Program-made: the position numbers and the translations under genes | DNA from: Buttiauxella brennerae ATCC 51605 | GTDB taxonomy: Bacteria > Pseudomonadota > Gammaproteobacteria > Enterobacterales > Enterobacteriaceae | Direction: 5' to 3' | Length of the DNA stretch: 64,000 nt | Assembly (NCBI RefSeq): GCF_001654925.1 | Contig: NZ_LXER01000020.1 | Location: forward strand, 186,001 to 250,000 | In this document: one piece after another, positions 32,711-42,335 of the stretch | How positions within the stretch are numbered: the stretch's first letter is position 1 | Layout of the letters: each line of letters starts with the position of its first letter | The notes under the pieces: generated by a model | Database searches by the model: none | The model's input: the letters and a program-made list of their open reading frames with translations, nothing else | Told to the model about the DNA's origin: nothing

Positions 32711-32829
32711 TCCCGGCGTCTATGAAGCCACAGCGGTGTTGCTGCACTCACTCACCCAAATCACTTACTAAAGTAAGCTCATTGGGATGAGTTCCCTGGC
32801 TGCCTTGCTGTAACTTCATATTCTTGGGA
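32711..32829 (-). repeat. ERIC/IRU element in the fadI leader
   Basis: Inverted ends (TCCC...TATGAAG and CTTCATA...GGGA) enclose the typical ERIC core: CACTCACCCAAATCACTTAC, a CTTAC-TAAA-GTAAG hairpin at 32764-32777, then GCTCATTGGGATGAGTTCCC and CTGGCTGCCTTGCTG. The order is that of the 127-base enterobacterial repetitive intergenic consensus. It lies 16 bases upstream of the fadI start and downstream of the FadR site, so it should be transcribed as part of the fadIJ mRNA. Confidence 0.88.
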
Positions 32830-32848
32830 ATAAATAGTGTATGACCAA

Positions 32849-32865
32849 TAGTGGTCTGACCTGAT
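32849..32865. promoter_or_regulatory. FadR operator upstream of fadI
   Basis: TAGTGGTCTGACCTGAT matches the FadR consensus ANCTGGTCNGACCNGNT at all but the first few bases. FadR represses fadIJ in E. coli until long-chain acyl-CoA relieves it. It is the only strong site in the 286-base fadI-yfcZ gap apart from the ERIC element and the yfcZ terminator. Confidence 0.88.
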
Positions 32866-32944
32866 CACAGTTTTAACTAAAAAGTTACAATCAGCCAACC
32901 GGGGGACTAAAAAATTGGGAGGGGGAACACGCTTTAAGAGAGGA

Positions 32945-32972
32945 AAATGACGCTCTCGGGGACGAGAGCGCC
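32945..32972 (-). terminator. terminator of yfcZ
   Basis: CGCTCTCG pairs with CGAGAGCG around a four-base loop just after the yfcZ stop, followed on the minus strand by CATTTTCC. Confidence 0.75.
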
Positions 32973-32980
32973 AGGAAATA

Positions 32981-33265
32981 TTAACGCAGACCGAGCTGGA
33001 AGATCATGGTTTCAGCCTGGCAGCTGAAAGTGAAATCGATATCCAGACGCACGCCGTCAGCTTCTTCGGTGTAACGCGGAACAATCTGGCAAGGTTCAGA
33101 TTCTGCGGCACGTGCTTTCTCGGTCAGCGCAGCCAGAGTTTCGTCAGCTTCAGCGCGGGTCGCGAACACGCGGCTGTATGTTGCTGTGCAGTCGGTGTTG
33201 TCGATGATAGAGCCGACATCAATACAGCAGCAAACCGGGGTTTCATCAGCAGTGTTCTTACTCAT
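32981..33265 (-). CDS. yfcZ: YfcZ/YiiS family protein
   Basis: This is a small conserved protein of unknown function. The start MSKNTADETPVCCCIDVGS at 33265 gives 94 residues, as in E. coli; ten extra upstream codons in the open frame are rejected. It has a striking CCC cluster near residue 12 and other Cys (TDCTA, EPCQI, FSCQAE). It ends MIFQLGLR like its homologues. No membrane segment is seen. It is divergent from fadL, sharing the region that holds the fadL FadR sites. Confidence 0.93.
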   Translation of the reverse strand: MSKNTADETPVCCCIDVGSIIDNTDCTATYSRVFATRAEADETLAALTEKARAAESEPCQIVPRYTEEADGVRLDIDFTFSCQAETMIFQLGLR

Positions 33266-33641
33266 TTTATGATTTCCTCTGTATTTAAAAGGCAAAATGT
33301 TTTCAACGAATCTTGTCTATTTTACGCTCCCTGTTGAAGCGACTCCAGTCGTTAATCTTGTCAAAATCCGTAAGTGACCCAAATCACACTTAAAAATGAT
33401 CTAAAACAAGATTCACCCATTTTGCTAAGTGACGAAGAACCCGATTTTGCCAGGCAGATCTCGTTTCTACGATCAAATTTGAAAATTCTTAGATACAAAC
33501 TTGCAACATCCCATCTGGTCAGACCTATACTCTCGCCACTGGTCTGCTTTCTCTGTAACAGAACAGACCCTACTATTCGCGCTCCTGTTACGGTATGTAA
33601 CATTGTTTGTATAAAAATAAATCCATTATGAGGTTTTGGTC
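33266..33641. promoter_or_regulatory. yfcZ-fadL divergent control region with two FadR sites
   Basis: In this 376-base gap ATCTGGTCAGACCTATA (33513-33529) is a strong FadR match, and CCACTGGTCTGCTTTCT (33537-33553) keeps one half-site. The pair mirrors the two FadR operators downstream of the E. coli fadL promoter. They lie about 90-130 bases before the fadL ATG. The rest is AT-rich leader; no further gene is seen. Confidence 0.85.
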
Positions 33642-34964
33642 ATGAGCCAGAAAAACCTGTTTACAAAGTCAGCCCTAGCGGTTGCAGTGGCAATTGTCTC
33701 ATCGCAGGCGTACTCAGCCGGCTTTCAATTAAACGAGTTCTCTTCCTCAGGCCTTGGCCGAGCTTATTCGGGGGAAGGTGCCGTCGCAGATAATGCGGGC
33801 TCCGCCAGCCGTAACCCTGCAACAATTATGATGTTCGACCGCCCTTCCTTCTCCGGCGGCGCAGTCTTTGTTGATCCAGGTGTGAATATTTCCGGCACCT
33901 CACCAACTGGCCGCAGCACCGATGCTGATAACATCGCGCCAACCGCATGGGTTCCAAACCTGCACTTCGTTGCTCCTATTAACGAACAATTTGGTTGGGG
34001 CGCATCTGTTACTTCTAACTACGGTTTGGCAACAGAATTCAACAACGATTACACAGCGGGTTCTATGGGCGGTAAAACCGACCTGACCACGCTGAACCTG
34101 AACCTGAGCGGCGCATATCGTTTAAACAACAACTGGAGCTTCGGTCTTGGCTTTGATGCTGTTTACGCGAAAGCGAAAATCGAGCGCTATGCTGGTGATT
34201 TAGGCCAAATCGTTGCGGGTTCCGGAGCGTTACCGCCATCGTTGGCAGGCCCGGTTTCACGTATTCCTGGCGACACCCAAATCGCGCATCTGAAAGGTGA
34301 CGAGTGGGGCTACGGCTGGAACGCCGGTATCCTTTATGAAATCGATAAAAACAACCGTTACGGTTTCACCTACCGTTCAGAAGTGAAAGTCGACTTCGAC
34401 GGCGATTACAAGAGCAACCTGCCTGCGGCTTATAACCCAATCTTGTCAAACTTTGGCTTACCAGCAGGCACCAACGGGCAAACTGTCCCTGGGTCTCTGA
34501 CGCTGAACTTGCCAGAAATGTGGGAATTGTCCGGCTATAACAAAGTGGATCCACAGTGGGCAATTCACTACAGCGTGACTTACACCAGCTGGAGCCAGTT
34601 CCAGGAGCTGAAAGCGACCGGCACTAACGGCCAGACGCTGTTCTATAAAGATGAAAGCTTTAAAGATGCGTACCGTATCGCTTTAGGTACCACCTACTTT
34701 ATGGATAAAAACTGGACCTTCCGTACCGGTATCGCATTTGATGATAGCCCGGTTCCGGCAGAAAACCGTTCCATCTCCATTCCTGACCAGGACCGTTTCT
34801 GGATCAGCGCCGGTACTACTTACGCGTTTAACGATGATGCGTCTGTAGACCTGGGTGTTTCCTACATGCACGGTCAGCATGTTGAAATCAAAGAAGGCCC
34901 ATACACCTTCCAGTCTGAAGGTAAAGCCTGGCTGTACGGCATGAACTTTAACTATGCATTCTGA
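33642..34964 (+). CDS. fadL: Long-chain fatty acid outer-membrane transporter FadL
   Basis: FadL is a 14-strand outer-membrane barrel that brings long-chain fatty acids into the cell and also serves as a phage T2-type receptor. The start is ATG 33642 ([14 protein letters not shown]), eight bases after GAGG; a TTG two codons earlier is possible. The signal peptide ends before [20 protein letters not shown], whose mature N-terminus is the hatch domain. The NPA-type turn is seen in [15 protein letters not shown]. The C-terminal Phe in GMNFNYAF is the usual barrel-assembly signal. Length is 440 residues. FadR sites lie upstream and a strong terminator downstream. Confidence 0.97.
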   Translation: MSQKNLFTKSALAVAVAIVSSQAYSAGFQLNEFSSSGLGRAYSGEGAVADNAGSASRNPATIMMFDRPSFSGGAVFVDPGVNISGTSPTGRSTDADNIAPTAWVPNLHFVAPINEQFGWGASVTSNYGLATEFNNDYTAGSMGGKTDLTTLNLNLSGAYRLNNNWSFGLGFDAVYAKAKIERYAGDLGQIVAGSGALPPSLAGPVSRIPGDTQIAHLKGDEWGYGWNAGILYEIDKNNRYGFTYRSEVKVDFDGDYKSNLPAAYNPILSNFGLPAGTNGQTVPGSLTLNLPEMWELSGYNKVDPQWAIHYSVTYTSWSQFQELKATGTNGQTLFYKDESFKDAYRIALGTTYFMDKNWTFRTGIAFDDSPVPAENRSISIPDQDRFWISAGTTYAFNDDASVDLGVSYMHGQHVEIKEGPYTFQSEGKAWLYGMNFNYAF

Positions 34965-34978
34965 TAGTTAACGGATAC

Positions 34979-35011
34979 AAAAAAGGCGAAACCGAGGTTT
35001 CGCCTTTTTTT
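34979..35011. terminator. bidirectional terminator between fadL and mlaA
   Basis: AAAAAAGGCGAAACC-GA-GGTTTCGCCTTTTTTT is a perfect nine-pair GC-rich hairpin with A and T tracts on its two sides. It ends fadL and, on the other strand, mlaA. Confidence 0.93.
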
Positions 35012-35031
35012 ATGTCTCCCGCCCGGAATAA

Positions 35032-35790
35032 TTACTGCGAGTCGATATCTTTCAGAGAATCCTGAATAGCAGACGCATTTGGATTCTCTTGTGGCGACAA
35101 CTTGCCACCGTTGGCAATAAAGTCGTGGCTCTGGAAGTAAGCTTCACGAACCAAAATGTACGGATCGGATGACTGCTTGAGCAAACCATCAGAATCCAGC
35201 AACTGAGCACGTGTTTCGATGCCTTCAATCGTCCATTTACCGATAGACATCGGCCAGGTCAGCCAGGACAGCAGCGGATAGAGTGTATCGACATAATCAC
35301 CGCCATCCTCACGTAGCGTAAAGCTGCCATAGAACGGCAACTGCACGTACGGGCCGTAACCCACGCCATAATGACCCAGCGTAGAACCAAAGCGGTGCGG
35401 CTCTTCACGCTGCAGTTTCGGGTTCGCCATGCCAGCAACGTCAATGAAACCACCCATACCCAGCAATGAGTTCAGGAAGAAGCGCGTGAAATGCACCATC
35501 CCCTGATACGGATTACCCTGAATGAAATAGTTAACCATTACGGCGGGCTCTTCCAGGTTGCTGGTGAAATTGCTGATCCCATTACGCGCGGGTTGCGGCA
35601 CATAATCACGCCACGCCACAGCAACAGGACGCACAACATAAGGATCCAACACGTTGAAGTTGAAGTTGTACATTGTACGGTTGAACCCTTCAAACGGGTC
35701 CGAACGCCCCTGTGGCTCTTGATCGGCAGAACTGGCGCACCCGACTAAAAGTGTCGTGGCCAGCGCCAGTCCGGTCAGGCGGAAATTCAT
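35032..35790 (-). CDS. mlaA: MlaA (VacJ), outer-membrane lipid asymmetry lipoprotein
   Basis: MlaA removes misplaced phospholipids from the outer leaflet of the outer membrane and passes them to MlaC for return by MlaFEDB. The 252-residue precursor has a lipoprotein signal with lipobox LVGC (Cys18). The conserved DPFEGFNRTMYNFNFNVLD segment lies near residue 31, with further blocks at NSLLGMGGFIDVAG and GVGYGPYVQLPFYGSFTLRE. It starts 13 bases after ccmH on the same strand, so it may be read from the ccm operon in this organism as well as from its own promoter. Confidence 0.96.
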   Translation of the reverse strand: MNFRLTGLALATTLLVGCASSADQEPQGRSDPFEGFNRTMYNFNFNVLDPYVVRPVAVAWRDYVPQPARNGISNFTSNLEEPAVMVNYFIQGNPYQGMVHFTRFFLNSLLGMGGFIDVAGMANPKLQREEPHRFGSTLGHYGVGYGPYVQLPFYGSFTLREDGGDYVDTLYPLLSWLTWPMSIGKWTIEGIETRAQLLDSDGLLKQSSDPYILVREAYFQSHDFIANGGKLSPQENPNASAIQDSLKDIDSQ

Positions 35791-35803
35791 ATGTGTCTCC
35801 CTG

Positions 35804-36886
35804 TTATTGTTTCTCTACGCTCTCAGAACTGGTGCCGTCTACACCCGCTTGTGCAACCTGCGCCTGCTCGATGCTTCTTTGCACCACAGCCCGACGCTGG
35901 TCATTTGCCGGTAAAACTTTCAGCATGATTTGCCATGCACCAATCGCTTCGCGGTAATTCTGTTGTTCGAAAGCGCTAAATGCCAGCAGGCTTAAAACGC
36001 GAACATTTGTATGGTCCGTTTTCAGTAACTCTCGCAGCAGATTCCCACCCAGTTGGTTATCTTGCGGCGAGCCACTACGGGTCAATACTTCAGCATAGCC
36101 CAGCTTTACATTACTGTTAGTGGGCGACAGTTTATACGCATGTTCAAAGGCTTGTGTAGCGGTACTTGCGTTATTCAGAACCATGCCTATACGTCCGAGC
36201 ATCATCCAGCCCTCAATATTACCTGGTTCTTGTTGCAAACGCGTGCGTAAACCGAGACCGAGGTCGGCCATTTCAGCCATATTCAGCGGCTCGGCCTGCG
36301 GGTCTAAAGCACGCTGTAGCAATTGCGGCGTCTGACTTTTGACATTCTGCCAGGCTCGCACCTGCTTCCAGTCAGACGTTTTCAGATAAACGCTAACACT
36401 CACTACAATTAACACCACAGCACCGGGTGCGAAAAACCAGAAGTGGGCTTTCCTGGCTGCGGTTTGCAGCTGCGCACTTTCAGGTTCATCACTAAAATGG
36501 ACCCGCCGTTTGCGGCTGCGCATCACAATCACACCCGCGCCGCCAAGAATAAACAGCAATGGCAGCACCCATAAGACGATAGTGGCAGGCGTCAACGGCG
36601 GTTCGTAGGTCACGAAATTGCCGTAGCGCTCGACCATGTAGTCGATAATCTGTTGCTTCGTTTTGCCCTGCTGCATCAACTCATAAACTTTCAGACGCAT
36701 GTCAGAGGCAATCATGGCATTGGAATCCGCAATGCTGTTGTTCTGGCATTTCGGGCAACGCAATTGCTCGGTAAGCTGGCGGAACTGCTGTTCTTGCGCT
36801 TCGTCTTTGAACTGGAAAGTGTCTATTGCCGCAAACACATTAAACGAGAACAGGAATGCGATGATAATTAGCCATCCACGTTTCAT
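35804..36886 (-). CDS. ccmH: Cytochrome c maturation protein CcmH (CcmH-CcmI fusion)
   Basis: CcmH reduces the apocytochrome CXXCH cysteines and, through its TPR part, holds the apocytochrome for haem ligation with CcmF. The 360-residue protein has a signal/anchor at 1-19, the redox motif LRCPKCQNN near residue 43, a membrane segment (ATIVLWVLPLLFILGGAG), a second one (FWFFAPGAVVLIVVSVSVYL), then TPR repeats (YKLSPTNSNVKLGYAEVL). This is the fused form found in E. coli. It overlaps ccmG by four bases and ends the ccm operon. Confidence 0.95.
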   Translation of the reverse strand: MKRGWLIIIAFLFSFNVFAAIDTFQFKDEAQEQQFRQLTEQLRCPKCQNNSIADSNAMIASDMRLKVYELMQQGKTKQQIIDYMVERYGNFVTYEPPLTPATIVLWVLPLLFILGGAGVIVMRSRKRRVHFSDEPESAQLQTAARKAHFWFFAPGAVVLIVVSVSVYLKTSDWKQVRAWQNVKSQTPQLLQRALDPQAEPLNMAEMADLGLGLRTRLQQEPGNIEGWMMLGRIGMVLNNASTATQAFEHAYKLSPTNSNVKLGYAEVLTRSGSPQDNQLGGNLLRELLKTDHTNVRVLSLLAFSAFEQQNYREAIGAWQIMLKVLPANDQRRAVVQRSIEQAQVAQAGVDGTSSESVEKQ

Positions 36887-37440
36887 GCTCCTGCCTCCTT
36901 GTTGTATTTATCCCACAGCGGTTTTAATTCCTGCTGCCAGACGCGATCGTTAAGATCGCCCGCATGGCGATAACGAATGATCCCTTTTCCGTCGATCAAA
37001 AACGTTTCTGGCGCACCATAAACGCCCAGATCTAACCCCAGCATGCCGTTGCCATCAAACAGGCTTAGCGCGTAAGGGTTGCCTAATTCATTCAGCCAGG
37101 TAATCGCTTTGCGGCGGTCATCTTTATAATTCATACCCACCACACGAACGCCCTGCGCTTTCAGGCCGTTGAGATATTGATGCTCTGCGCGGCAAGTTGG
37201 GCACCAGGTCGCCCAGACATTAAGCAATAAGGGTTTGCCGTCTGTCAGCACTGCCTGGTCATAAATTTTGCCGGGGTTTTCCAGCGACTCCAGGCGAAAT
37301 ACCGGAACAGATTTCCCCACCAGCGCCGACTCAAGATTCGTCGGATCATCGCCCTGCGCATTGCGTGCCAGTTGCCACAGTAACATTGCCGCCAATAACA
37401 AAAACAAAACGAGCGGGATAAATAATATTTTGCGGTTCAT
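36883..37440 (-). CDS. ccmG: Thiol:disulfide interchange protein CcmG (DsbE)
   Basis: CcmG is a membrane-anchored periplasmic thioredoxin that keeps CcmH or apocytochrome thiols reduced, fed by DsbD. The 185-residue protein has an N-terminal anchor (ILFIPLVLFLLLAAMLLWQL) and the active site WATWCPTCRAEHQ. The acidic and GVYGAPETFLID segments are typical of CcmG rather than of other thioredoxins. It overlaps its neighbours ccmF and ccmH by four bases on each side. Confidence 0.96.
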   Translation of the reverse strand: MNRKILFIPLVLFLLLAAMLLWQLARNAQGDDPTNLESALVGKSVPVFRLESLENPGKIYDQAVLTDGKPLLLNVWATWCPTCRAEHQYLNGLKAQGVRVVGMNYKDDRRKAITWLNELGNPYALSLFDGNGMLGLDLGVYGAPETFLIDGKGIIRYRHAGDLNDRVWQQELKPLWDKYNKEAGA

Positions 37441-39389
37441 GCGGCCTCCAGCATGTTTTTACGCTGGCGGTAACGCGGGTCAAATAAACAGAACAGCCCA
37501 CCGATCGTCATTAATATTCCGCCCATCCAAATCCAGCGCACAAAAGGTTTGTAATAGAGGCGCACCGCCCAACTGCCGTCGTCTAACTCTTCACCGAGTG
37601 CCGCGTACAGATCTCGCGTCACGCCACCGTCAATGGCCGCTTCGGTCATCATGGCACGGTTGCTGTTGTAGAAACGCTTCTCGGCATGCAGCGTAGCTTC
37701 AGGTTTGCCATTGCGCATCACGTCGATAATCCCCACGCCACCCCGATAGTTCGGGCCAGTGAGTTCATGCACATCGCGGAACACAAAGTGGTACTGGTGA
37801 ATGTCGATGCTGTCGCCCGCTTTCATGCGCACATCACGCTCAATACTGTAATTCTGGCTAAAGGCGATACCGACCACCGTGACCGCCAGCCCCAGATGCC
37901 CGAACACCATGCCCCAGTGGCTGCGTGGTAATTTCCACAGCCCTTTCAGCAAGCCATAACGGTGTGTGGCACGGTCATAAACTTCGGTTAAGGCCAGCAC
38001 AAACACCCATACCGCCATCAGTAAACCGACCACCGTCATGGCTTCAACGCGGTCTTGCATCAGCCATGGCAAAATCAAAGCCAGTGCGACGGTCACCACC
38101 ACGGCAACCACCAGGCGTTTAACCAGCTTTTGCGGTTCATCACGACGCCAGCGTACCAGTGGACCAATCCCGAGCATCAGCGCGAACGGCGCCATTAGCG
38201 CGGTAAACATGGTGTTGAAGAACGGCTCGCCAATAGAAATGCTACCCAACCCCAGTTGCTTATGCACTAAAGGCAACAGCGTTCCCAGCAACACCACCAG
38301 CATCGCGGCAATCAGCAACACGTTATTGCCGAGCAAAAATGACTCCCGCGACCACAAACTGTTGCCGACGCGCGAACGGACTTTGCTGCCTTTTACCGCA
38401 TACAGCAGCAGCGAGCCGCCAATCACAATCACCAGGAAGGCGAGGATAAACATGCCGCGCGCCGGGTCAGAGGCAAAGGAATGCACCGAAACCAGCACGC
38501 CCGAACGCACCAGGAAGGTGCCGAGCAAACACAGCGAGAATGCGGTAATCGCCAGCAGCACCGTCCAGGCTTTAAAGCTGCCGCGTTTTTCCGTCACCGA
38601 AAGCGAGTGGATTAACGCCGTGCCTGCGAGCCACGGCATAAACGAGGCGTTTTCTACCGGATCCCAGAACCACCAACCGCCCCAGCCCAGCTCGTAGTAA
38701 GCCCAGGCCGAACCTAAAACAATGCCGATGGTTAAAAATGACCAGGCTGCCAGTGTCCACGGGCGAGTCCAGCGTGCCCAGGCAGAATCGAGTTTCCCGG
38801 CCATCAATGCGGCAATAGAAAACGCAAACGCCACGGAGAAACCGACGTACCCCATGTACAACAACGGAGGATGGAAGATCAGCCCGATATCCTGCAACAG
38901 CGGGTTCAGGTCGCGCCCTTCGACAGGGAAGTCAGGCAGCGTGCGGGTAAACGGGTTTGAGGTGAAAATGATAAACAGCAGGAAGCCGAAATTAATCATC
39001 CCCATCACCGCCAGCACGCGGGCAACGGCATCTTGCGGCATGCTACGGCTAAACAGCGCGACGGCAAACGTCCAGGCACTGAGCAGCAACACCCACAGCA
39101 GCAAAGAGCCTTCGTGTGCGCCCCAGGTGGCAGCAACGCGATACCACACCGGTAGCTCGCTGTTGGAGTTATTCGCCACATACAGCACGGTAAAATCGTT
39201 CACCACAAACGCATTCACCAACACCAGGAAGCAGGCACACAGTGTGATAAACAGCGCCCACGCCAAAGGGCGTGCAGAAGCCATCAACCGTGAGTCATTT
39301 CGCGTCACTCCCCACAGCGGGTAAACACTGAGTAACAATGACCAGCCGAGTGCCAGGCAAAGCAAAAAACTGCCAATTTCTGGCATCAT
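37437..39389 (-). CDS. ccmF: Haem lyase subunit CcmF
   Basis: CcmF is the large integral membrane core of the haem lyase that takes haem from CcmE and attaches it to apocytochrome c. The 650-residue protein has many membrane helices and the tryptophan-rich WWD domain [18 protein letters not shown] near residue 235. Conserved His residues flank it ([25 protein letters not shown]). A large periplasmic loop before the final helix is also typical. Four-base overlaps join it to ccmE and ccmG. Confidence 0.97.
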   Translation of the reverse strand: MMPEIGSFLLCLALGWSLLLSVYPLWGVTRNDSRLMASARPLAWALFITLCACFLVLVNAFVVNDFTVLYVANNSNSELPVWYRVAATWGAHEGSLLLWVLLLSAWTFAVALFSRSMPQDAVARVLAVMGMINFGFLLFIIFTSNPFTRTLPDFPVEGRDLNPLLQDIGLIFHPPLLYMGYVGFSVAFAFSIAALMAGKLDSAWARWTRPWTLAAWSFLTIGIVLGSAWAYYELGWGGWWFWDPVENASFMPWLAGTALIHSLSVTEKRGSFKAWTVLLAITAFSLCLLGTFLVRSGVLVSVHSFASDPARGMFILAFLVIVIGGSLLLYAVKGSKVRSRVGNSLWSRESFLLGNNVLLIAAMLVVLLGTLLPLVHKQLGLGSISIGEPFFNTMFTALMAPFALMLGIGPLVRWRRDEPQKLVKRLVVAVVVTVALALILPWLMQDRVEAMTVVGLLMAVWVFVLALTEVYDRATHRYGLLKGLWKLPRSHWGMVFGHLGLAVTVVGIAFSQNYSIERDVRMKAGDSIDIHQYHFVFRDVHELTGPNYRGGVGIIDVMRNGKPEATLHAEKRFYNSNRAMMTEAAIDGGVTRDLYAALGEELDDGSWAVRLYYKPFVRWIWMGGILMTIGGLFCLFDPRYRQRKNMLEAA

Positions 39390-39865
39390 GAGGCGTTATC
39401 CTTGTAGGCCTGTGGAGCGCGTTGGTGATTTTTTTCCATCGCTTCTTTTACTTCCGGCGGGGTGTAATTTTCGTCATGCTTCGCCAGCACTTCTTTCGCT
39501 TCAACCCTGTTACCGGCTTCAAACACACCTTGTGCGACCACGCCTTGCCCTTCGCGGAACAGGTCCGGCAAAATGCCAACATAGCTGACATCCACCACCC
39601 CGCTGGCATCGTAGAGTTTAAATGTCACTTTCAGCGTCTGGTTATCACGCTTCACACTGCCAGGCTGAACCATACCGCCGACGCGCAAACGCTGCCCCAC
39701 TTCTGGCAACTGGTGGCTTTCACCTTTGCCATACAGAATTTCACTCGGCGTATAGAAGAGATCGATGTTGCTGCGTAACGCGTACAGCACCAGCGTGATC
39801 GTTAGCCCCAACCCCACCAGCACAGAAAGCGCCAGATATAATCGATTTTTACGACGCGTATTCAT
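39386..39865 (-). CDS. ccmE: Haem chaperone CcmE
   Basis: CcmE binds haem covalently in the periplasm and carries it to CcmF. The 159-residue protein has an N-terminal membrane anchor ([21 protein letters not shown]), an OB-fold body, and the haem-binding motif [12 protein letters not shown] with the ligating His and nearby Tyr. The flexible C-terminal tail is short and charged. Four-base overlaps with ccmD and ccmF indicate coupled translation. Confidence 0.97.
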   Translation of the reverse strand: MNTRRKNRLYLALSVLVGLGLTITLVLYALRSNIDLFYTPSEILYGKGESHQLPEVGQRLRVGGMVQPGSVKRDNQTLKVTFKLYDASGVVDVSYVGILPDLFREGQGVVAQGVFEAGNRVEAKEVLAKHDENYTPPEVKEAMEKNHQRAPQAYKDNAS

Positions 39866-40074
39866 TCAGTTCCCTCTGCGTGACGTGCGGCCTGGATTCG
39901 TCTTTCCCGTGCCTGTTGGCGCGTGACTGAATTTAGAATGGTGCGATGCTGCAACCGGGTATGCACCACCAATACCAGCAATGGGATAAAAGTCAGCGCG
40001 ACGGCAAGCCAGACGTAAAACGCATAGCCACCCATGGCAAAAAAATCACCCCAGTTTAAAAATGCGCGGGTCAT
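39862..40074 (-). CDS. ccmD: Haem exporter accessory protein CcmD
   Basis: CcmD is a small single-helix inner-membrane protein that helps release haem-loaded CcmE from the CcmABC complex. The 70-residue protein has one hydrophobic segment ([21 protein letters not shown] in part) followed by a basic cytoplasmic tail rich in Arg ([16 protein letters not shown]). It lies between ccmC and ccmE with four-base overlaps, the invariant position of ccmD. Confidence 0.94.
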   Translation of the reverse strand: MTRAFLNWGDFFAMGGYAFYVWLAVALTFIPLLVLVVHTRLQHRTILNSVTRQQARERRIQAARHAEGTE

Positions 40075-40808
40075 GCGTTTCTCCCTTTATTCGCCAGCTC
40101 CATAACCCATGGGCGGCGCTGTTCCTGAAGCAAAATTAGGTTACGCAAACGCATTAACGTCAGCGTGGCAAACAGCATCAGGAAACCGAAAATCGTCAGG
40201 CGCAATGGGTTGCGCATGGAAGGGTCAATACTTTGCTGCATATTGGTTGAGCCCTGGTGCAACGTGTTCCACCACTCCACCGAGAAATGAATAATCGGTA
40301 AGTTCACCACGCCCACCAGCACCAGAATACCCGCAGCACGCCCGGCAAGGCGCCGGTCGTCAAAGGCGTTATACAGCGCAATCACGCCGATATAGAGAAA
40401 CAGCAACACCAGTTCGGAAGTCAGACGTGCATCCCACACCCACCAGGTGCCCCACATTGGTTTGCCCCAGGCAGAACCGGTCACCAGTGCAATAAAGGTA
40501 AACACCGCCCCCACCGGAGCCATTGCCGCCACCGCGAGGTCAGACATTTTCATCTGCCACACCAGGCCGATAAACGCCGCCACAGCCATCGAGCCATAGA
40601 TGCCCATCGACCAGATAGCCGCTGGCACATGAAGATACATAATGCGGTAGCTCTGGCCCTGTTGATAATCTGCGGGTGCAAAACCAAAACCCCATATACA
40701 ACCGACCACTAACAGCACCGTGCTGATAATCGCAAACCACGGCACCAGACGCCCGCAAAGCTGATAAAGCCGCTCGGGTTTAGCGAGCTGATGTAACCAT
40801 TTCCACAT
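40071..40808 (-). CDS. ccmC: Haem exporter protein CcmC
   Basis: CcmC binds haem at the periplasmic face through its WWD domain and loads it onto CcmE. The 245-residue protein has six predicted helices. The WWD motif reads WGTWWVWDARLTSELVL, and the flanking haem-ligand His are in MYLHVPAAIWSMG and PIIHFSVEWWNTLHQ. It starts 56 bases after ccmB, the largest gap in the operon. Confidence 0.96.
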   Translation of the reverse strand: MWKWLHQLAKPERLYQLCGRLVPWFAIISTVLLVVGCIWGFGFAPADYQQGQSYRIMYLHVPAAIWSMGIYGSMAVAAFIGLVWQMKMSDLAVAAMAPVGAVFTFIALVTGSAWGKPMWGTWWVWDARLTSELVLLFLYIGVIALYNAFDDRRLAGRAAGILVLVGVVNLPIIHFSVEWWNTLHQGSTNMQQSIDPSMRNPLRLTIFGFLMLFATLTLMRLRNLILLQEQRRPWVMELANKGRNA

Positions 40809-40864
40809 AATCGTTGCTCACAAAAAAGTTGCTTGGGTGGATGTTACAGTGACATCCGACAAAT

Positions 40865-41524
40865 CTATTGCGTACTTACGCGTAGCGCAGCCGCCGTTGC
40901 AAACGGGCTTAACGTCGCACTGCCTGCAAGAAGCGCACCAAGGATGGCCATATAACCGTCAACGGGAAGATGCATGGAAGCTGCGTCCATTGCGGCGGTA
41001 GCAAAAATTAACAGCGGGATGGTCAGCGGTAGCACCAACAGGCTCAGCAACACGCCGCTACGCCGTAAACCCACCGTCAGCCCCACACCCGGAGCACCTA
41101 AGAAACTCAGTGTTGGCGTGCCAAGCAGTAGCGTCAATGCCATGACTTTCCAGGCGTAAAAATCCAGCCCCAGTAACAGTGCCGCCAATGGAGAGAGGAT
41201 CAGCAGCGGCAAACCCGTCACCACCCAGTGAGCGGTCACTTTCGCTAACACCACCATCGGCAAAGGGATTGGCAACAACATCAACTGCTCAAGCGAGCCA
41301 TCCTGAAAGTCATCGCGAAACAGCCGGTCCATCGCCAGCAACGATGCCAACAGCGCTGCAACCCAAATCACGCCCGGCGCAATGCGCGCCAGCAGTTGTG
41401 GCTCAGGGCCAATTCCTAGCGGAAACAGGGTAATAACAATCAGAAAGAACCACAGAGGGTTGGCGATTTCTGCACCTTTGCGGAACACTACACGCAATTC
41501 ATGCAAGAAAATGCGGCGCATCAT
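40865..41524 (-). CDS. ccmB: Haem exporter permease CcmB
   Basis: CcmB is the membrane subunit of the CcmAB ATPase that, with CcmCD, releases holo-CcmE. The 219-residue protein has about six membrane helices and the family features [22 protein letters not shown] (in part) at the N-terminus and [17 protein letters not shown] in a loop. It overlaps ccmA by four bases. The substrate moved, if any, is still debated. Confidence 0.95.
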   Translation of the reverse strand: MMRRIFLHELRVVFRKGAEIANPLWFFLIVITLFPLGIGPEPQLLARIAPGVIWVAALLASLLAMDRLFRDDFQDGSLEQLMLLPIPLPMVVLAKVTAHWVVTGLPLLILSPLAALLLGLDFYAWKVMALTLLLGTPTLSFLGAPGVGLTVGLRRSGVLLSLLVLPLTIPLLIFATAAMDAASMHLPVDGYMAILGALLAGSATLSPFATAAALRVSTQ

Positions 41525-42129
41525 GCCCGTTTCTCCTGCAAATGAACCTGACGAACATTGCCCACGGCCAGCGGCTGGTGTGTGGTGAGAATCACCATGC
41601 CACCATTTTCAGTATGACGCTGGAGTTGGCGGGTCAGTTTTTCCACACCGGTGACATCAATGGCGGTAAAAGGCTCATCCAGAATCCAGAGCTTTTGCGT
41701 ACTCAGCCATAAACGAGCCAGCGCGACACGGCGTTGTTGCCCGGCAGAAAGCTGGTTAACAGGAAGATCTTCAAAGCCTGCCAGACCAACCTCAGTAAGT
41801 GCTTGCCAACGTAGAGATTCCGCACTGTTAGCGTGGTAGAAACTGAGATTTTCAAATGCGGTCAGAACGGTTTTGATACCTGGCTGATGCCCGAGCCACA
41901 ACAAATCCTGATGATATTGATAGCGCATACGGGACAGCCCTTCCCCTTGCCACTTAACCTCGCCCTCTTCGGCCTGCGCAAGGCCCGCCAGGATCCGTAG
42001 TAACGACGTTTTCCCGGCCCCATTTTTCCCGGCGATTTGCACCATTTCACCTGGTTGTACGGTGAAAGACAACTCGCTAAACAACACGCGGTCGTCACGT
42101 ACACAGGTCAGGTTAATCGCATCAAGCAT
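41521..42129 (-). CDS. ccmA: Cytochrome c biogenesis ATP-binding protein CcmA
   Basis: CcmA is the ATPase driving release of haem-CcmE from CcmC. The start [17 protein letters not shown] at 42129 gives 202 residues, close to the E. coli length. The frame stays open to 42219 but the added residues have no ABC character. Motifs are Walker [10 protein letters not shown], signature [11 protein letters not shown], Walker B LWILDEP and switch His in LTTHQPL. GGAG lies 11 bases upstream of the ATG. It is first in ccmABCDEFGH, divergent from yfdC. Confidence 0.94.
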   Translation of the reverse strand: MLDAINLTCVRDDRVLFSELSFTVQPGEMVQIAGKNGAGKTSLLRILAGLAQAEEGEVKWQGEGLSRMRYQYHQDLLWLGHQPGIKTVLTAFENLSFYHANSAESLRWQALTEVGLAGFEDLPVNQLSAGQQRRVALARLWLSTQKLWILDEPFTAIDVTGVEKLTRQLQRHTENGGMVILTTHQPLAVGNVRQVHLQEKRA

Positions 42130-42335
42130 TTGAGGAGCCACTCCTTGTCTCGGGGAAACAAAATCATAACACATCATAGGCTTTGCTCCAGATGGGCTAC
42201 CGCATCTGCGGTACTCCAAAAGAGGTAAACCTCACACCTGAGATCAAAATTAAGTCGATTTCCCCCGCGCCACAGGGAATCAAGCCAAAAACCGCTACGC
42301 TTAAAGGAACAGTTAACGGGTGAGTGGCCTACAGA

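Noticed and set aside
32695..32751. N-terminal extension of FadI
   Set aside because: The added codons are derived from the ERIC element and the start at 32694 aligns with E. coli FadI.
38038..39324. long plus-strand frames opposite ccmF
   Set aside because: Antisense to a well-kept membrane protein gene; Ser/Thr/Pro-rich low-complexity translations are typical of such shadows.
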